Shown here piece by piece: positions 18,247-28,300 of a stretch of 64,000 nt of DNA (positions are counted from its first letter, which is position 1; each line of letters begins with the position of its first letter). The notes below the pieces were generated by a model that was not told the DNA's origin, searched no databases, and was given only the letters and a program-made list of their open reading frames with translations. The stretch spans positions 1 through 64,000 of the forward strand of contig PHBQ01000002.1 of NCBI GenBank assembly GCA_002841975.1, read 5' to 3'. The stretch is from Candidatus Cloacimonetes bacterium HGW-Cloacimonetes-1. Its GTDB lineage: Bacteria > Cloacimonadota > Cloacimonadia > Cloacimonadales > Cloacimonadaceae. Position numbers and translations under genes: made by a program.

Positions 18247-19523
18247 ATCCGTTTTTCGGAAAAATAGCCGCTTACGTGAAAGCTAACTGCAGCGCTGATG
18301 ACTATACACTGCGTGTAGATCTCACAGACAGACACGATACCCGCTTTGGTCAAAATGCCATTACCCAGCACTTGGCAGGACTCAAGACAGATGTGATCCT
18401 GGAAGTAGCATTTGGCAATAAAACCGGATCCTGCCGGATCAACCAAAGCAGTGAAGAAAACTTGAAATACCTGGTAGAAACTGCAGAATCGATGGCAAAG
18501 CTAAATCAACCGGATCCCGAATATGTACCTTCTGCCAGTGCCAGTGACTACCAAGAGATTTCCAATGCCGCCGATGCCACCAGATTGCTCTCGCCGGAGC
18601 GCATGGTAAACATCGTGCAAGCATCGATTGCAAACGGAATAGCCAAAGATGCCAAGACCTCCGGTATGACCACCAAGGTCTATTCTGAGGCCATGTTGAC
18701 TACCAAGAACGGCTTTGTCGGCACATATGACATGAGTAGGTTCGAGCATTCCATGACACTCAAAAAAGGCGAGGTCGAGACGAAGGTATCATTCTCATCC
18801 AAGGATTTTGCCAGCTTCAAACTGATCGAGCAGATCAGCCGATTGAACGACCAATTTACCAGTCTTGGCACTCCCCAGGTCTTTGAAGCACAGAAGATTC
18901 CTGTGATCCTGAGACCTCCAGCCATTGCAGAACTGATGATGTTTATGCTGTGGCAAATGGATAGACGTGATGCCGATGAAGGGATGACTCCTTTTACAGG
19001 CCAATTGGGAAAGCAGTTCTTTGGAAAAGACTTTTCGATAGCCTCAAAGCTGAGTCATGATCTGCTGGCAGGTGCACCCTTTACGGGAAGCGGCATTGTC
19101 AACCGTGATACCTGGTGGATCAAAGACGGAATCCTCAATGAAATGCCCACGGAACGCTACTGGGCTCAAAAGCTGGGCGTACAACCCTCCGAGATGTTCA
19201 ATATCTATATTCCGGGTTCAGATGTGAGTGAAGAGCAAATGATGCAAATGGTTCCCAGAGGATTGATCGTCAACAGATTCTGGTATATCCGCTACATCGA
19301 CAGTAAATCCGGAGAACTCACAGGGATGACTCGTGACGGTGTTTTGTACTTTGAAGACGGGAAAATACAGCATGCCGTGAACAATTTACGCTTTAACGAG
19401 ATCCCATATTTGGCAACTCACAGAATATTGGCAAAAGGTGCTGAAAGTCTTGCAGATAGCCACACCGTACTACCTACTGTATTAATCGACGGATTCAATT
19501 TTGTCGATAAAACATCTTTTTGA
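18243..19523 (+). CDS. tldE: TldE/PmbA protease-partner protein
   Basis: The ATG at 18243 overlaps the TldD stop and has AGGAGG at 18231-18236, so the longer frame beginning at 18153 is rejected. The 426-residue protein is the TldE (PmbA) subunit: it shares the TldD fold but lacks HExxxH, as expected for the non-catalytic partner. Visible family segments include FTGSGIVNRDTWWIKDG, a C-terminal RGLIVNRFWYIRYID and a final LIDGFNFV strand. With TldD it forms the chamber in which unfolded peptides are cut. Its length is close to E. coli PmbA (450). Confidence 0.9.
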   Translation: MNPFFGKIAAYVKANCSADDYTLRVDLTDRHDTRFGQNAITQHLAGLKTDVILEVAFGNKTGSCRINQSSEENLKYLVETAESMAKLNQPDPEYVPSASASDYQEISNAADATRLLSPERMVNIVQASIANGIAKDAKTSGMTTKVYSEAMLTTKNGFVGTYDMSRFEHSMTLKKGEVETKVSFSSKDFASFKLIEQISRLNDQFTSLGTPQVFEAQKIPVILRPPAIAELMMFMLWQMDRRDADEGMTPFTGQLGKQFFGKDFSIASKLSHDLLAGAPFTGSGIVNRDTWWIKDGILNEMPTERYWAQKLGVQPSEMFNIYIPGSDVSEEQMMQMVPRGLIVNRFWYIRYIDSKSGELTGMTRDGVLYFEDGKIQHAVNNLRFNEIPYLATHRILAKGAESLADSHTVLPTVLIDGFNFVDKTSF

Positions 19524-19660
19524 AAGATTTATATTGACAGAATAGATCGAGCCTGAAATTGTAAACACATTACGATCTTACATTCCCTGAGTCTATTCCG
19601 GTTTCATTTGGAGAGCCTCATCCAGAATGTCAGAATCCAAATAAACCAAGGAGTACTCAG

Positions 19661-19834
19661 ATGCCAGACAAAAACTTAATTTGCAAAGACTGTCAAAAAG
19701 AATTCGTTTTCACAGAAGGCGAACAAGAATTCTACAAAGAAAAAGGTTTAGTGAATGAACCCCAACGTTGCCCAGATTGCCGTAAGGAAAGAAAGCAACA
19801 ACGCGATCGCAACAGATTCCAACGTCGTTACTAA
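19661..19834 (+). CDS. Small zinc-ribbon protein (57 residues)
   Basis: A short gene starting at the ATG 19661 with AAGGAG at 19648-19653 and ending TAA at 19832-19834. The 57-residue product reads MPDKNLICKDCQKEFVFTEG and continues to a very basic tail. Cysteines C8, C11, C37 and C40 form two CxxC knuckles (ICKDC and RCPDC), the signature of the probable zinc-ribbon family (zinc_ribbon_6-like). The C-terminus (RKERKQQRDRNRFQRR) is highly basic, suggesting nucleic-acid or ribosome binding. It has its own strong terminator, so it is a stand-alone and possibly abundant product. Such proteins are widespread but their function is not established. It is unrelated in theme to TldE upstream. Confidence 0.85.
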   Translation: MPDKNLICKDCQKEFVFTEGEQEFYKEKGLVNEPQRCPDCRKERKQQRDRNRFQRRY

Positions 19835-19858
19835 ATCAGTAAGACATAGAATTGAACA

Positions 19859-19890
19859 GAACCGCTAAGCAATTGGCGGTTCTTTTTTTT
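19859..19890 (+). terminator. Rho-independent terminator of the zinc-ribbon gene
   Basis: AGAACCGC (19859-19866) and GCGGTTCT (19876-19883) form a perfect 8-bp stem with a 9-nt loop, followed by an uninterrupted T run to 19890. Confidence 0.92.
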
Positions 19891-19920
19891 GTCCTGGAGG
19901 ATCCTGCTCAATAAGTAAGG

Positions 19921-19949
19921 TTGACAAGATAGGGCACTTGCGGTTTATG
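19921..19949 (+). promoter_or_regulatory. Possible sigma70-type promoter
   Basis: A perfect TTGACA (19921-19926) lies 49 bp before the ATG of the membrane protein gene. After 17 bp the -10 position reads TTTATG, only 3 of 6; an alternative TATGTT is 19 bp away. Assignment rests mainly on the -35 box. Confidence 0.35.
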
Positions 19950-19974
19950 TTTATCTACTCTATAGGGAGGAACC

Positions 19975-21645
19975 ATGAATCAACAACATACTACTATTAA
20001 AAGCACAGAGATCAAACTGAATGAGATACATTTCAAGCCGCTACCGGCGATTATTCTTTCCCTGCTCTTAGCTGCTTTCAATCTCTATTTCTATCTGCCT
20101 ACTTTATCACTCCGGTTTGTTGGATGGGTGTTTAACCTGGGTATTATTCTGCTGCCACTGCTCGCAGTCAGTAAATTCCGCAAGTACATAATCGGCATCT
20201 ATGCACTCCTGATAGCATTCTTTGTCATTGCACCGATTGTCTCGGCACCGATCTTTAATGCCGAAAACTACAGAAATCTGATCGGAGACGTCAAATCCAC
20301 TGAGTTTACAAGTTTAGTCTCACCGATCAAGCTGGATCAGGTACCGATTGTGGATCGGGTGTTTGCCTCTTCTCTCGCAGAGAAGAAACTGGGGGACGAT
20401 TTTGCCCTCGGGAGTCGTGTAACCCTGGGCAAGCCTACGCGTCAAATGGTCAAAGGGCGCCTTTACTGGGTGACACCTTTACTGCATAGCGGATTCTACA
20501 AATGGCTCACTAACATCGAAGCCGGTACTCCCGGATATATTATGGTATCTGCCACCAATCCCCAAAATATAGAATTTGTCCGAGAGATCAACGGAGCGCC
20601 CGTGAAACTAAAATACCAACCCAATGCTTACTTCAATCAAGATCTGCATCGGCATTTGTATCTGCATGGATTTATGACCAGAGGTGTAGGAGACTATACT
20701 TTTGAGATTGATGACAGCGGTGAACCATATTGGACAACTACTGTTTATACGCACAGAGTCGGCGTAGCGGGTTCCGATGCTATCGGCTTAGCCGTAGTAC
20801 ATGCTGGAACCGGTAAGATCAATTTTTATCCCCTCGAACGCACGGCAAAGGGTATGTCCGATGCTGCGATCCCACGGTGGATCGATCGTGTGCAACCCGT
20901 AGATTTTGTGATAGCTCAATTGGATTGGTGGGGGCAATATGTACATGGATTCTGGAACACCAAGTTCGGCAAACGTGACGTCCTGATGGTGACAGATGGC
21001 TACAATATTATCTATGGCAACGACGAAATCAGCTATTTTTATACGGGTCTATCCAGTGTAGGTTCGGACGAAGGAACCATCGGATTTGTGCTGACCAATA
21101 CCAGAACCAAAGAGACTCAGCTCTATCGCATGTCCGGTGCCACAGAGTACGCTGCAATGCAATCGGCACAGGGAAAGGTACAGAACTACAAATACATTGC
21201 CACTTTCCCGATCCTGGTAAATACCAATGGTATCCCCACCTACTTTATCACGCTGAAGGACAGTGCAGGCCTGGTCAAGATGTTTGCCTTTGTCTCTGTC
21301 AAAGACTTCAGTTTGGTAGGAGTCGGGGAATCCATCAAATTGGCCAGAGACAACTACCTGATGAGTCTCACAACCAGTCGAGTGGGCATCCTCCCGGAAG
21401 GATCTTCGGAAAAGATAGCGCTCGAAGGTACTGTTTCCAGAATTGGCAGCGATGCAAAAGAGAACCGCACTTATTACTTCATCAGTCTGGTCGAAACCCC
21501 GGATAAGATATTCATAGCATCTACAGATCTCAGCAGTTATCTGCCGCTGACTCAAAAAGGCGATAAACTCTCTCTGGTCTATTTGGAGACACAGGATAAA
21601 GAAATCAATCTTTCCGGATTTCGCAATCTCAGTATGAATGAATAA
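19975..21645 (+). CDS. Conserved membrane protein of unknown function
   Basis: The 556-residue protein has three hydrophobic helices near the N-terminus (about 20-42, 47-67 and 72-95). A hydrophilic domain of about 460 residues follows and is probably outside the cytoplasmic membrane. Recognisable segments are TPGYIMVSATNPQN, RHLYLHGFMTRGVGDYTFEI and DWWGQYVHGFWNTKFGKRDV. The last 90 residues look like a small beta barrel (ISLVETPDKIFIA then GDKLSLVYLE), possibly an OB fold. I cannot assign it to a named family. It sits 18 bp upstream of the xdhC-like gene and so is probably co-transcribed. SD-like GGGAGG precedes the ATG. Proline and aromatic content are normal, with no sign of foreign origin. 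Confidence 0.75.
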   Translation: MNQQHTTIKSTEIKLNEIHFKPLPAIILSLLLAAFNLYFYLPTLSLRFVGWVFNLGIILLPLLAVSKFRKYIIGIYALLIAFFVIAPIVSAPIFNAENYRNLIGDVKSTEFTSLVSPIKLDQVPIVDRVFASSLAEKKLGDDFALGSRVTLGKPTRQMVKGRLYWVTPLLHSGFYKWLTNIEAGTPGYIMVSATNPQNIEFVREINGAPVKLKYQPNAYFNQDLHRHLYLHGFMTRGVGDYTFEIDDSGEPYWTTTVYTHRVGVAGSDAIGLAVVHAGTGKINFYPLERTAKGMSDAAIPRWIDRVQPVDFVIAQLDWWGQYVHGFWNTKFGKRDVLMVTDGYNIIYGNDEISYFYTGLSSVGSDEGTIGFVLTNTRTKETQLYRMSGATEYAAMQSAQGKVQNYKYIATFPILVNTNGIPTYFITLKDSAGLVKMFAFVSVKDFSLVGVGESIKLARDNYLMSLTTSRVGILPEGSSEKIALEGTVSRIGSDAKENRTYYFISLVETPDKIFIASTDLSSYLPLTQKGDKLSLVYLETQDKEINLSGFRNLSMNE

Positions 21646-21663
21646 TATATAGAGGTCAACATA

Positions 21664-22527
21664 ATGGATTACACCAAATATTATGAGAAGCTAAAACAAT
21701 ACATGGCGTTGGACTTGCGTATGTGGCAGGTCACGATCGTCGCCACCGATGGCTCGACCCCCGCCAAACCCGGTATGAAAATGATAATCCCCCTGGATCA
21801 TCCCGAATATGGGAACTTAGGGGGCGGTGAGATGGAGCATGAACTGATCAAGCATGTTCGTGAATCTCAGCCTCAGGGCACTGAAATGCTGGCCTTCAAA
21901 CTGAATAACAAGGGCATATTCTCCGAAGTGAAGATAGACGAAAATGTAGATGTCTCGACCAACATGATTTGTGGGGGAAGCGTCGAAGTTTTTATCGAAG
22001 CTCTTTTTAAAAAGGATAGGCTCTTTATCATCGGTGCCGGACATTGCGGTAAAGCACTGAGCCACCTCGCCAAATTGTGTGGATTCTATGTAGCGTTAAT
22101 CGACAATAGAGAAAGCCAATTGACCAAAGAGACATCCCTCTATTCAGACAGAATGATGCTGAGCAATTATATGGATATCGGTGAAGTGGTGGAGTTTGAC
22201 GATTCCGCATACATAGTGATCATGACTCATGGCCACGTTCATGACAAACAAGTACTGGAACAGTGCCTGAAGCACAAATACAAATACCTGGGCATGATCG
22301 GCAGCAAAACCAAAGTGGCAGAGACCTTTGAACGCGTCATGGCAAATGGCTTTAGCCGGGAAGATATTGCCTCTGTCCATGCCCCGGTGGGGCTCGCTAT
22401 AGGGTCTCAAACACCCTATGAGATAGCTGTCAGTATCTGTGGAGAACTGATCCAAATCCGAAATGCAAAGAAACTGAGTGTTTCTACGGAATCTAAAGCT
22501 AACGGTTCGCCAGCTTGCCAGATATGA
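21664..22527 (+). CDS. XdhC/CoxI family protein
   Basis: The 287-residue protein has an N-terminal XdhC/CoxI domain (GSTPAKPGMKM, GNLGGGEMEHEL and the conserved MICGGSVEVFIE cysteine region). A C-terminal Rossmann domain follows, with IIGAGHCGKALSHLAKL, a predicted dinucleotide-type GxGxxG fold, and IVIMTHGHVHDKQVLE. XdhC proteins bind molybdenum cofactor, promote its sulfuration and insert it into xanthine-dehydrogenase-type hydroxylases. No molybdenum hydroxylase subunits are nearby; its only partner here is the membrane protein gene 18 bp upstream. Related standalone XdhC-like proteins also accompany selenium-dependent hydroxylases or unknown oxidoreductases. The function in this organism is therefore open. 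A 10-bp hairpin (22545-22581) follows the stop. Confidence 0.85.
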   Translation: MDYTKYYEKLKQYMALDLRMWQVTIVATDGSTPAKPGMKMIIPLDHPEYGNLGGGEMEHELIKHVRESQPQGTEMLAFKLNNKGIFSEVKIDENVDVSTNMICGGSVEVFIEALFKKDRLFIIGAGHCGKALSHLAKLCGFYVALIDNRESQLTKETSLYSDRMMLSNYMDIGEVVEFDDSAYIVIMTHGHVHDKQVLEQCLKHKYKYLGMIGSKTKVAETFERVMANGFSREDIASVHAPVGLAIGSQTPYEIAVSICGELIQIRNAKKLSVSTESKANGSPACQI

Positions 22528-22544
22528 TTTATCACCAATCTTGG

Positions 22545-22581
22545 GGCTGCGGTAGCTTGAATCAATCAGTTTACCGCAGCC
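22545..22581 (+). terminator. Possible terminator hairpin after xdhC-like gene
   Basis: GGCTGCGGTA (22545-22554) and TACCGCAGCC (22572-22581) form a perfect 10-bp stem with a 17-nt loop. No T run follows, so it may act with Rho or simply stabilise the 3' end. Confidence 0.5.
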
Positions 22582-22677
22582 TAAATCTATAAATCTGTGT
22601 GAGGAACTAAAATCTGCACAAATCAGCTCATGCAGGCAAGCAGTTCAGCGTAAAATGTAACGCGTTACTCAAAAACA

Positions 22678-23433
22678 TTAATTCCAATCTTTGAATCCTA
22701 AGTAAGCTTTCATGTTTACAAACACACCGCCAAAATCACAATTTCGGGAGTTCACTTTAACCGGTATGGAAGTAATGCCTGCTTCAATAACTAAATGACG
22801 ACTGCTACGATCTATGGCCTTGGCGTAGCCTGTTCGTTTCTTTGCACTGATGGGATTTCCAATTTCGTATCCGAAATATGCGCCCTTTTCGATGCCATCC
22901 GGCTCCACAGAAAAACCTTCCGGACCAGATCCCCAGTATGGCTTACTTACTGTACCATTGACAGAGAAGGAGTGCCTACCTTTATGGAATATGAAATACT
23001 TCAAAGCAAGCGTAGGCATATACATGAGATTGAGGTCAGTTTCATTTTGAGAGTATCCAATGTCTTCCCATACTGTAGTCTTTTCGACTGAGCTATATAA
23101 CATTTTGATGCCTGGAGTGAGATATAATCCACCTATTGTCTTGAATTGAAAACCCAGATCAAATCCTAACCAAGCAAGGGGAACATCGCTTCCACTCCAT
23201 CCGGTAGAGTGGTAATAATCCAGCAATTGCTTTTCGAGATCGCCATTGCTTTGAATAGCCATCCCCATGACAAATCCAACATCATTTTGAGGTTTTAGTT
23301 TCATAGGTGACAAGCTATCTGCCGCCAGGTGGTAGTTTGTAGCAAAGAACAGGATCAAAAAGATAAACCTGCTTCTCATTATTCGGCTTGCAATCGAAAG
23401 TTGATATTTATGTCTATTGTAGCCCATTTTCAA
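22678..23433 (-). CDS. Predicted outer-membrane or periplasmic beta-rich protein
   Basis: A 251-residue frame at most. A signal peptide starts either at the first ATG or, more plausibly, at M19 (ATG 23379), which gives MRSRFIFLILFFATNYHLAA. Neither start has a strong ribosome-binding site. The mature part alternates hydrophobic and polar residues (GGLYLTPGIKMLYSS, LVIEAGITSIPVKV) and ends with an aromatic-rich strand AYLGFKDWN, as in small outer-membrane barrels. It is not assigned to a named family. The longer form overlaps the upstream lipoprotein gene by 20 bp, so the two are co-transcribed and may act together in the envelope. Confidence 0.6.
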   Translation of the reverse strand: MKMGYNRHKYQLSIASRIMRSRFIFLILFFATNYHLAADSLSPMKLKPQNDVGFVMGMAIQSNGDLEKQLLDYYHSTGWSGSDVPLAWLGFDLGFQFKTIGGLYLTPGIKMLYSSVEKTTVWEDIGYSQNETDLNLMYMPTLALKYFIFHKGRHSFSVNGTVSKPYWGSGPEGFSVEPDGIEKGAYFGYEIGNPISAKKRTGYAKAIDRSSRHLVIEAGITSIPVKVNSRNCDFGGVFVNMKAYLGFKDWN

Positions 23434-24604
23434 TCGCTTGCCTGTCGTTTACTATATCTTGAAGGACGTTATCAATTGCGTTTATCAGTGCTTTAGAATG
23501 TGCGTCACGAAATACGGGCTGCCCAAAAATACCACCTGTTGGTGCCAAGGTGGGTTGTTTAAAGACATTATAGTGATATCCCCAATAATAGGCTGAATAA
23601 CCGGTTTTCTTCCCTACATTGTGGTATTCCTTTATCAGTTTGCCGGTAGAGTCATAAACAGATGCTTTAATCGGCATCTCTGCTGTGTAAGCCATGTATG
23701 GTATTCCGAATAAAGGACTTGTGCAAAAAGTAATTACTGCCGGCGCTAAAAGTAAGGCACCCCCAATAGAGGGACGATACTGGGTTGTTCCAGTGAAAGT
23801 AATTACTACTTTACCCTTAGGATTAGAATTGGATAAGACTTGGTTCTCCTGAACTTGTTTCTTCACTATTGTCAGCGCCGGATCATATATCTCATGTATA
23901 GGATAGGTGTAAAGCAGCACTGCAGATCCTTCTTTCTTTTTCTTAAATATCTTGGACTTTGCCTTAACATCTGCATAGGCAATGGGGCTCAAAAACAGAC
24001 TTAAGTTCATCGAATCTACATCTGCACTGCTTGTTCCACGCTTATAATAAAACCATGAATCTACATTTCTGATGCGATACTGTGTGAATTTCTCTACCGA
24101 AATAGGATTTCTCTTGTCTGCTTCAGGATAAAAGGATGATGGTTTCCCCTGAAAGACAATGTTCTTTGGTACTTCAGGATCTGCCACAATTGCCAACAAC
24201 GAGGATCTCTTTTCGCGGGGATTGCCGAGCGACATATCCTCTCCTGGAATCAGGTAGTCATTGGTGTGATAGGTTGTGCTTCCTTGATTGTAAAAGACCG
24301 TTGTACTTGACCAAGCTAATGCCTCTTTGTAGAATTCAATTTTATTGTCCCGAAGTGTAAATCCTGAAACATAAGTGGTGTCAATTCCGGGGTTTATTCT
24401 TGCCGTACCATGTTGATACGCACACACACTGAGTGAATTGAGGAGTGACAGTGTATCTACTTCCACTTGTAGATGCAAGTCTGCAAGAGTCTGAGTCTTC
24501 AGTTTGTAGTTATCCGGGTTGTAAGTTCTGCTAAAGCTAGCACATCCATAAAAGCTAATCATAAATAAGGGAAACAAAACGAATAGAAAAAGCTTGTTTT
24601 TCAT
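23414..24604 (-). CDS. Predicted lipoprotein of unknown function
   Basis: The 396-residue product starts MKNKLFLFVLFPLFMISFYG followed by a lipobox cysteine (FYGCAS), so it should be lipidated and anchored in the envelope. The mature protein has no recognised enzyme motif. A glycine/proline-rich hydrophobic stretch near residues 280-305 (IGGALLLAPAVITFCTSPLF) could be a membrane-inserting hairpin. Another notable segment is YNPDNYKLKTQTLADLHLQV directly after the lipobox. The next gene downstream on this strand encodes a small barrel-like protein, and together they form a two-gene envelope operon. Confidence 0.7.
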   Translation of the reverse strand: MKNKLFLFVLFPLFMISFYGCASFSRTYNPDNYKLKTQTLADLHLQVEVDTLSLLNSLSVCAYQHGTARINPGIDTTYVSGFTLRDNKIEFYKEALAWSSTTVFYNQGSTTYHTNDYLIPGEDMSLGNPREKRSSLLAIVADPEVPKNIVFQGKPSSFYPEADKRNPISVEKFTQYRIRNVDSWFYYKRGTSSADVDSMNLSLFLSPIAYADVKAKSKIFKKKKEGSAVLLYTYPIHEIYDPALTIVKKQVQENQVLSNSNPKGKVVITFTGTTQYRPSIGGALLLAPAVITFCTSPLFGIPYMAYTAEMPIKASVYDSTGKLIKEYHNVGKKTGYSAYYWGYHYNVFKQPTLAPTGGIFGQPVFRDAHSKALINAIDNVLQDIVNDRQAIENGLQ

Positions 24605-24754
24605 ATGATCTCCTGTAGTTTTATGCTATGCTATTATCATTAGTGAAGATCAATACATTCGCAGAATCTCTCCCAGCACAACAACAGCACCATTACAAAC
24701 GGAAAAATAAATATGTTGCTGTCAAGTCTTTTAATTGATAATCGTTATATGAGC

Positions 24755-25369
24755 TTAATCCATATACATCCAGTCGTGCATCTCCCGCAGCATCTTACGG
24801 TTGGTGCGAGTACGTTCCGGATCTTTGGGAGGTAGTTTGTTGAATTCTTTGCGGCGTTTATCAAAACGCGCGATGTTGAGTTTGAGGTGCTTTTTCCACC
24901 TCTCTGCACTCATGCAGATGTTTTCCTGATATTCCTTGAGAAAGATATCGCACTTTTTCTCAAAGATATCCTCCCGAAACTCTTCTGCCCAAAACAGCAT
25001 CAGATGCGTGATGTCGTGTTCGGTGTGATTACGGCAAGTATCCGAGAAATCCACCAGATAGTACTTTTTCCCGTCATAGAGGATGTTTCCGGGCTGATTG
25101 TCGTGATGGCAGATCACAGTATCGTAGTCCATGGTAAGGTAATGAAACTCGGAGATCGTCTCTGCCAATAGCTTGGTATTCCATTTAGATTTCAAATCCA
25201 GGTAAGGACGGCCCTGCACTTTTTCCAATACTATAGTGTCCGGCTCTTTGACGGCGATCAATTTTGGTGTGTATGGCATCTTGAGATTATAGATAAAGAG
25301 TTCGCGTTCAAAAGCTTCTCTGCTGCCACAACGTTTGACATAGTAGTGGTCTGAATATTCTTCACTCAT
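24755..25369 (-). CDS. Small protein-kinase-fold phosphotransferase
   Basis: This 204-residue protein shows the catalytic core of the eukaryotic-like/aminoglycoside kinase fold: CHHDNQPGNILYD (catalytic loop; Asp and Asn) followed by YYLVDFSDTCRNH, the DFG-equivalent metal-binding Asp. The N-terminal lobe is short, with AVKEPDTIVLEKVQGRPYLD forming the hinge. Its length and the HxDNxxxNIL loop are closest to Kdo-kinase, RIO or APH-type kinases rather than Ser/Thr receptor kinases. The substrate is unknown. Its first codons overlap the end of the SNF2 gene by 8 bp, so they are translationally coupled. That pairing is the main clue to function and suggests a cytoplasmic role. Confidence 0.78.
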   Translation of the reverse strand: MSEEYSDHYYVKRCGSREAFERELFIYNLKMPYTPKLIAVKEPDTIVLEKVQGRPYLDLKSKWNTKLLAETISEFHYLTMDYDTVICHHDNQPGNILYDGKKYYLVDFSDTCRNHTEHDITHLMLFWAEEFREDIFEKKCDIFLKEYQENICMSAERWKKHLKLNIARFDKRRKEFNKLPPKDPERTRTNRKMLREMHDWMYMD

Positions 25370-28300
25370 AATGAAATAAGCTCCTCATTTCGTCGATACT
25401 GATGGTTTTGATGATTTGCTGTCCGTCTTCGATTACGGATTTGAACAGATCCAGTTTTGTCTGCTGGAGTGCCAGGATCTTTTCTTCGACGGTGCCCTTG
25501 GTAATCAGGCGGATAACCTGGACTTTATTGGTTTGGCCTATGCGATGCGTACGATCTATGGCTTGGTTTTCGATCATGGGATTCCACCACGGATCAAAGA
25601 GGATCACAGTATCTGCCGCAGTAAGGTTGAGCCCTGTACCACCCGTCTTGAGACTGATCAAAAAGACCTTGATATTGGGATCTGCATTAAAGGACTGAAT
25701 AGGAGTGATGCGATCTTTGGTCTGCCCATCCAGATAACTATAAGTGATACCATTATCGTCAAATACTTTGCGAATGATCTTGAGCATCTGCACAAACTGA
25801 CTAAATACCAATATCTTGTGCCCACTCTCGATTGCTTCTGTGACCAGTTCGAGGAGCTGCTCCAGTTTCGATGATGCCTCGATTTCTGCCAGGATATCCG
25901 GATTGACCAGGCTGGGATGATTACACACTTGCCGCAGCTTGGTGAGCGCAGAGAGGATGTGGATATAGCTGGGATTCTCGGTATCGGAATGAAAGAGCGT
26001 TTTCCGCACCATCTCGATGATTTGCAAATATAGCTTTTCCTGCACGGATGTGAGGCGACACCAGGATATCTGCTCCTGCTTGTCCGGGAGTTCCAGCAGC
26101 ACTTCCTTTTTCTTACGACGCAGGATAAAGGGAGCTACGGCACGATGCAGCTTTTGTCCTGCCTCGGGGTTGATCCCATCCGTCTGATACTCTTTTTTAA
26201 ATCTCCCCAGTGTTCCCAGATAGCCGGGCATCAGGAAATCAAAGATCGACCACAGTTCGATCAAACTGTTTTCGATAGGTGTGCCGGACAATGCCATACG
26301 GTGATTTGCGTTCAGCTTTTTGATCGCTCCGGTGCGCTGAGCTGTGACGTTTTTGATGTTTTGAGCTTCATCGAGCAGTACCCATTCAAATTGTATCTTT
26401 TTCAGGTGATCCAGATCGTTTAAAACAATGCTATAGGATATGATAAAGAGCTTGATATTCTTGCTGTCCAGGATCATAGCCCTGGTCAAGCGATCACCCT
26501 CGACAATGGCAAAGGGAATATTGGTATGAAACTTTTCTATTTCGGCAGCCCAGTTGTATTGCAAAGTCTTGGGACATACTACTAGGGATACACTTTCATC
26601 CGGTGTATCTGCCAGGATCGCAAGTGCCTGAATAGTCTTGCCCAAGCCCATTTCATCTGCCAAGACACCATTCAAGCGATAGTGTTGCAGCATTTTGAGC
26701 CACGCGTATCCGGCTTTTTGATAACCGCGCAGGATAGCTTGCAGATAGATCGGCAGCGATTCTTTCTTCTCGGTATGCCGTTCCAACAAATCCCGGAACA
26801 TTTGGTTGATAAAACTGTCACCCAAGAGACTAAATGCCGGGTTTTCCTCTCTTAAGCGCATATAATAGGGCAGATTCAGGATGCGGGAGCGGTAAGTCTC
26901 GTCGTTTTTCTTTTCACTCTTGGCGATCAGCTTGTCCATTTCGTCGAAGACGTCACGGTTTGTGATAAAGACGATTCTGCCGTCCTGTGTATGCATAAAC
27001 TGTTGATTTGTCTTAAAGAACTTTGCCAATTCCTCGTGGCTAAAACTAAAATCCTTGTAGCGATAACGGATATCATAGCTAAACCAATCAATCTCTTCCC
27101 CGGCTCTGGTATTGATCTCCACTTTGAGTGGCACCTTGTACACAAATTCATTTTGCAAGGCGGGATCTATATCTATATCCCAATCTGTTTCGGTGAGTTC
27201 ATATATAGCTTTTTTGAGTTTTTCGATATTGGCATCACCCAAGATCACCAGTTCCGAATGCTCTTCCAGGCGATTGAGATCGGCAAAAGGTAGCGCATCC
27301 AAAAGGATTTTCATTTTCTGAAAGATGGCTGGCGGAATATAGAACCAAGGCTTGTTTTCCGGATCTTCGTTATTGCGAAAACTGCTTTTGATGAGAGGGG
27401 ATTTGAAGCGTACCACGGAGAGAGGCACATCAAATTGGCTTTCATAATTTAAAAACCCAGAGATCGTAACGGCATCATCCATCTTGCGAATGATAAGGTG
27501 AATCTTGGGAGCGCTATCGATGATCTGGGGCAGTGTGATTTGCTCGTCAAAATCCAAGTATATATCAGTATTCCGCAGTTGTTGATGCACTATAGTCCGA
27601 AAATAGACCAAATCGTTGATCTTGATCAGCAGTTCACGGTTAAAGAGAATATCTATCGTTTCCTTGCGGAAAGGCAAGTCGATGTGTCGTACCTGATTGC
27701 GGAAAAAGAGCCAGGTAGGATAGCCGGAATACCAGACAGAGAGCTCGTCTATCAGGATGGGGCGCACCAAATACACTTCGGCATTGATCTTCTCGATCCG
27801 GATGCTCATGCTGAGAGTGTGGTCGATAAATTCGAGGGGTTCCAGTGTCTCTTTGATCACAAACTTGTCTTTCATATTGCGCATTACAATCAAAAACGCA
27901 TGAAAGTCCTTTTTGTAGATGGAAAAGAACTTACTTTTGGAGCTATAAGCACTCCGTTTTTCCAGCAGCATCCAAAACAACTGCAATTCATAGTCCGTAA
28001 ATACAGCGGCAATCTCTTGATACTCTTCACGGGTTCTCTCTGTAAGTCCCTCTACGTCTTTGCCTTGCAAAACTTGCAGCATCTGCATGATGTCTATGGG
28101 GTCATAATCACCAAGATAAAAGCGGATTTTATCACTTTCGAGATTGTACACATTTTCGAGCTGGATCTTAGCTCCATGAACCAGGATTTGCCAGCGCTCT
28201 TCTCCGCTCAGGATGTTTCCATAGCATGTTTCGATAATCTCTTCCGAAAAGATATCGGTATTCAGGTAATGATAGGCATAATGCAAGATGCTCAGATAAT

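Noticed and set aside
16804-19523. TldD/TldE as part of a RiPP biosynthesis cluster
   Set aside because: No precursor peptide, cyclodehydratase or exporter gene adjacent; the radical SAM gene is over 11 kb away.
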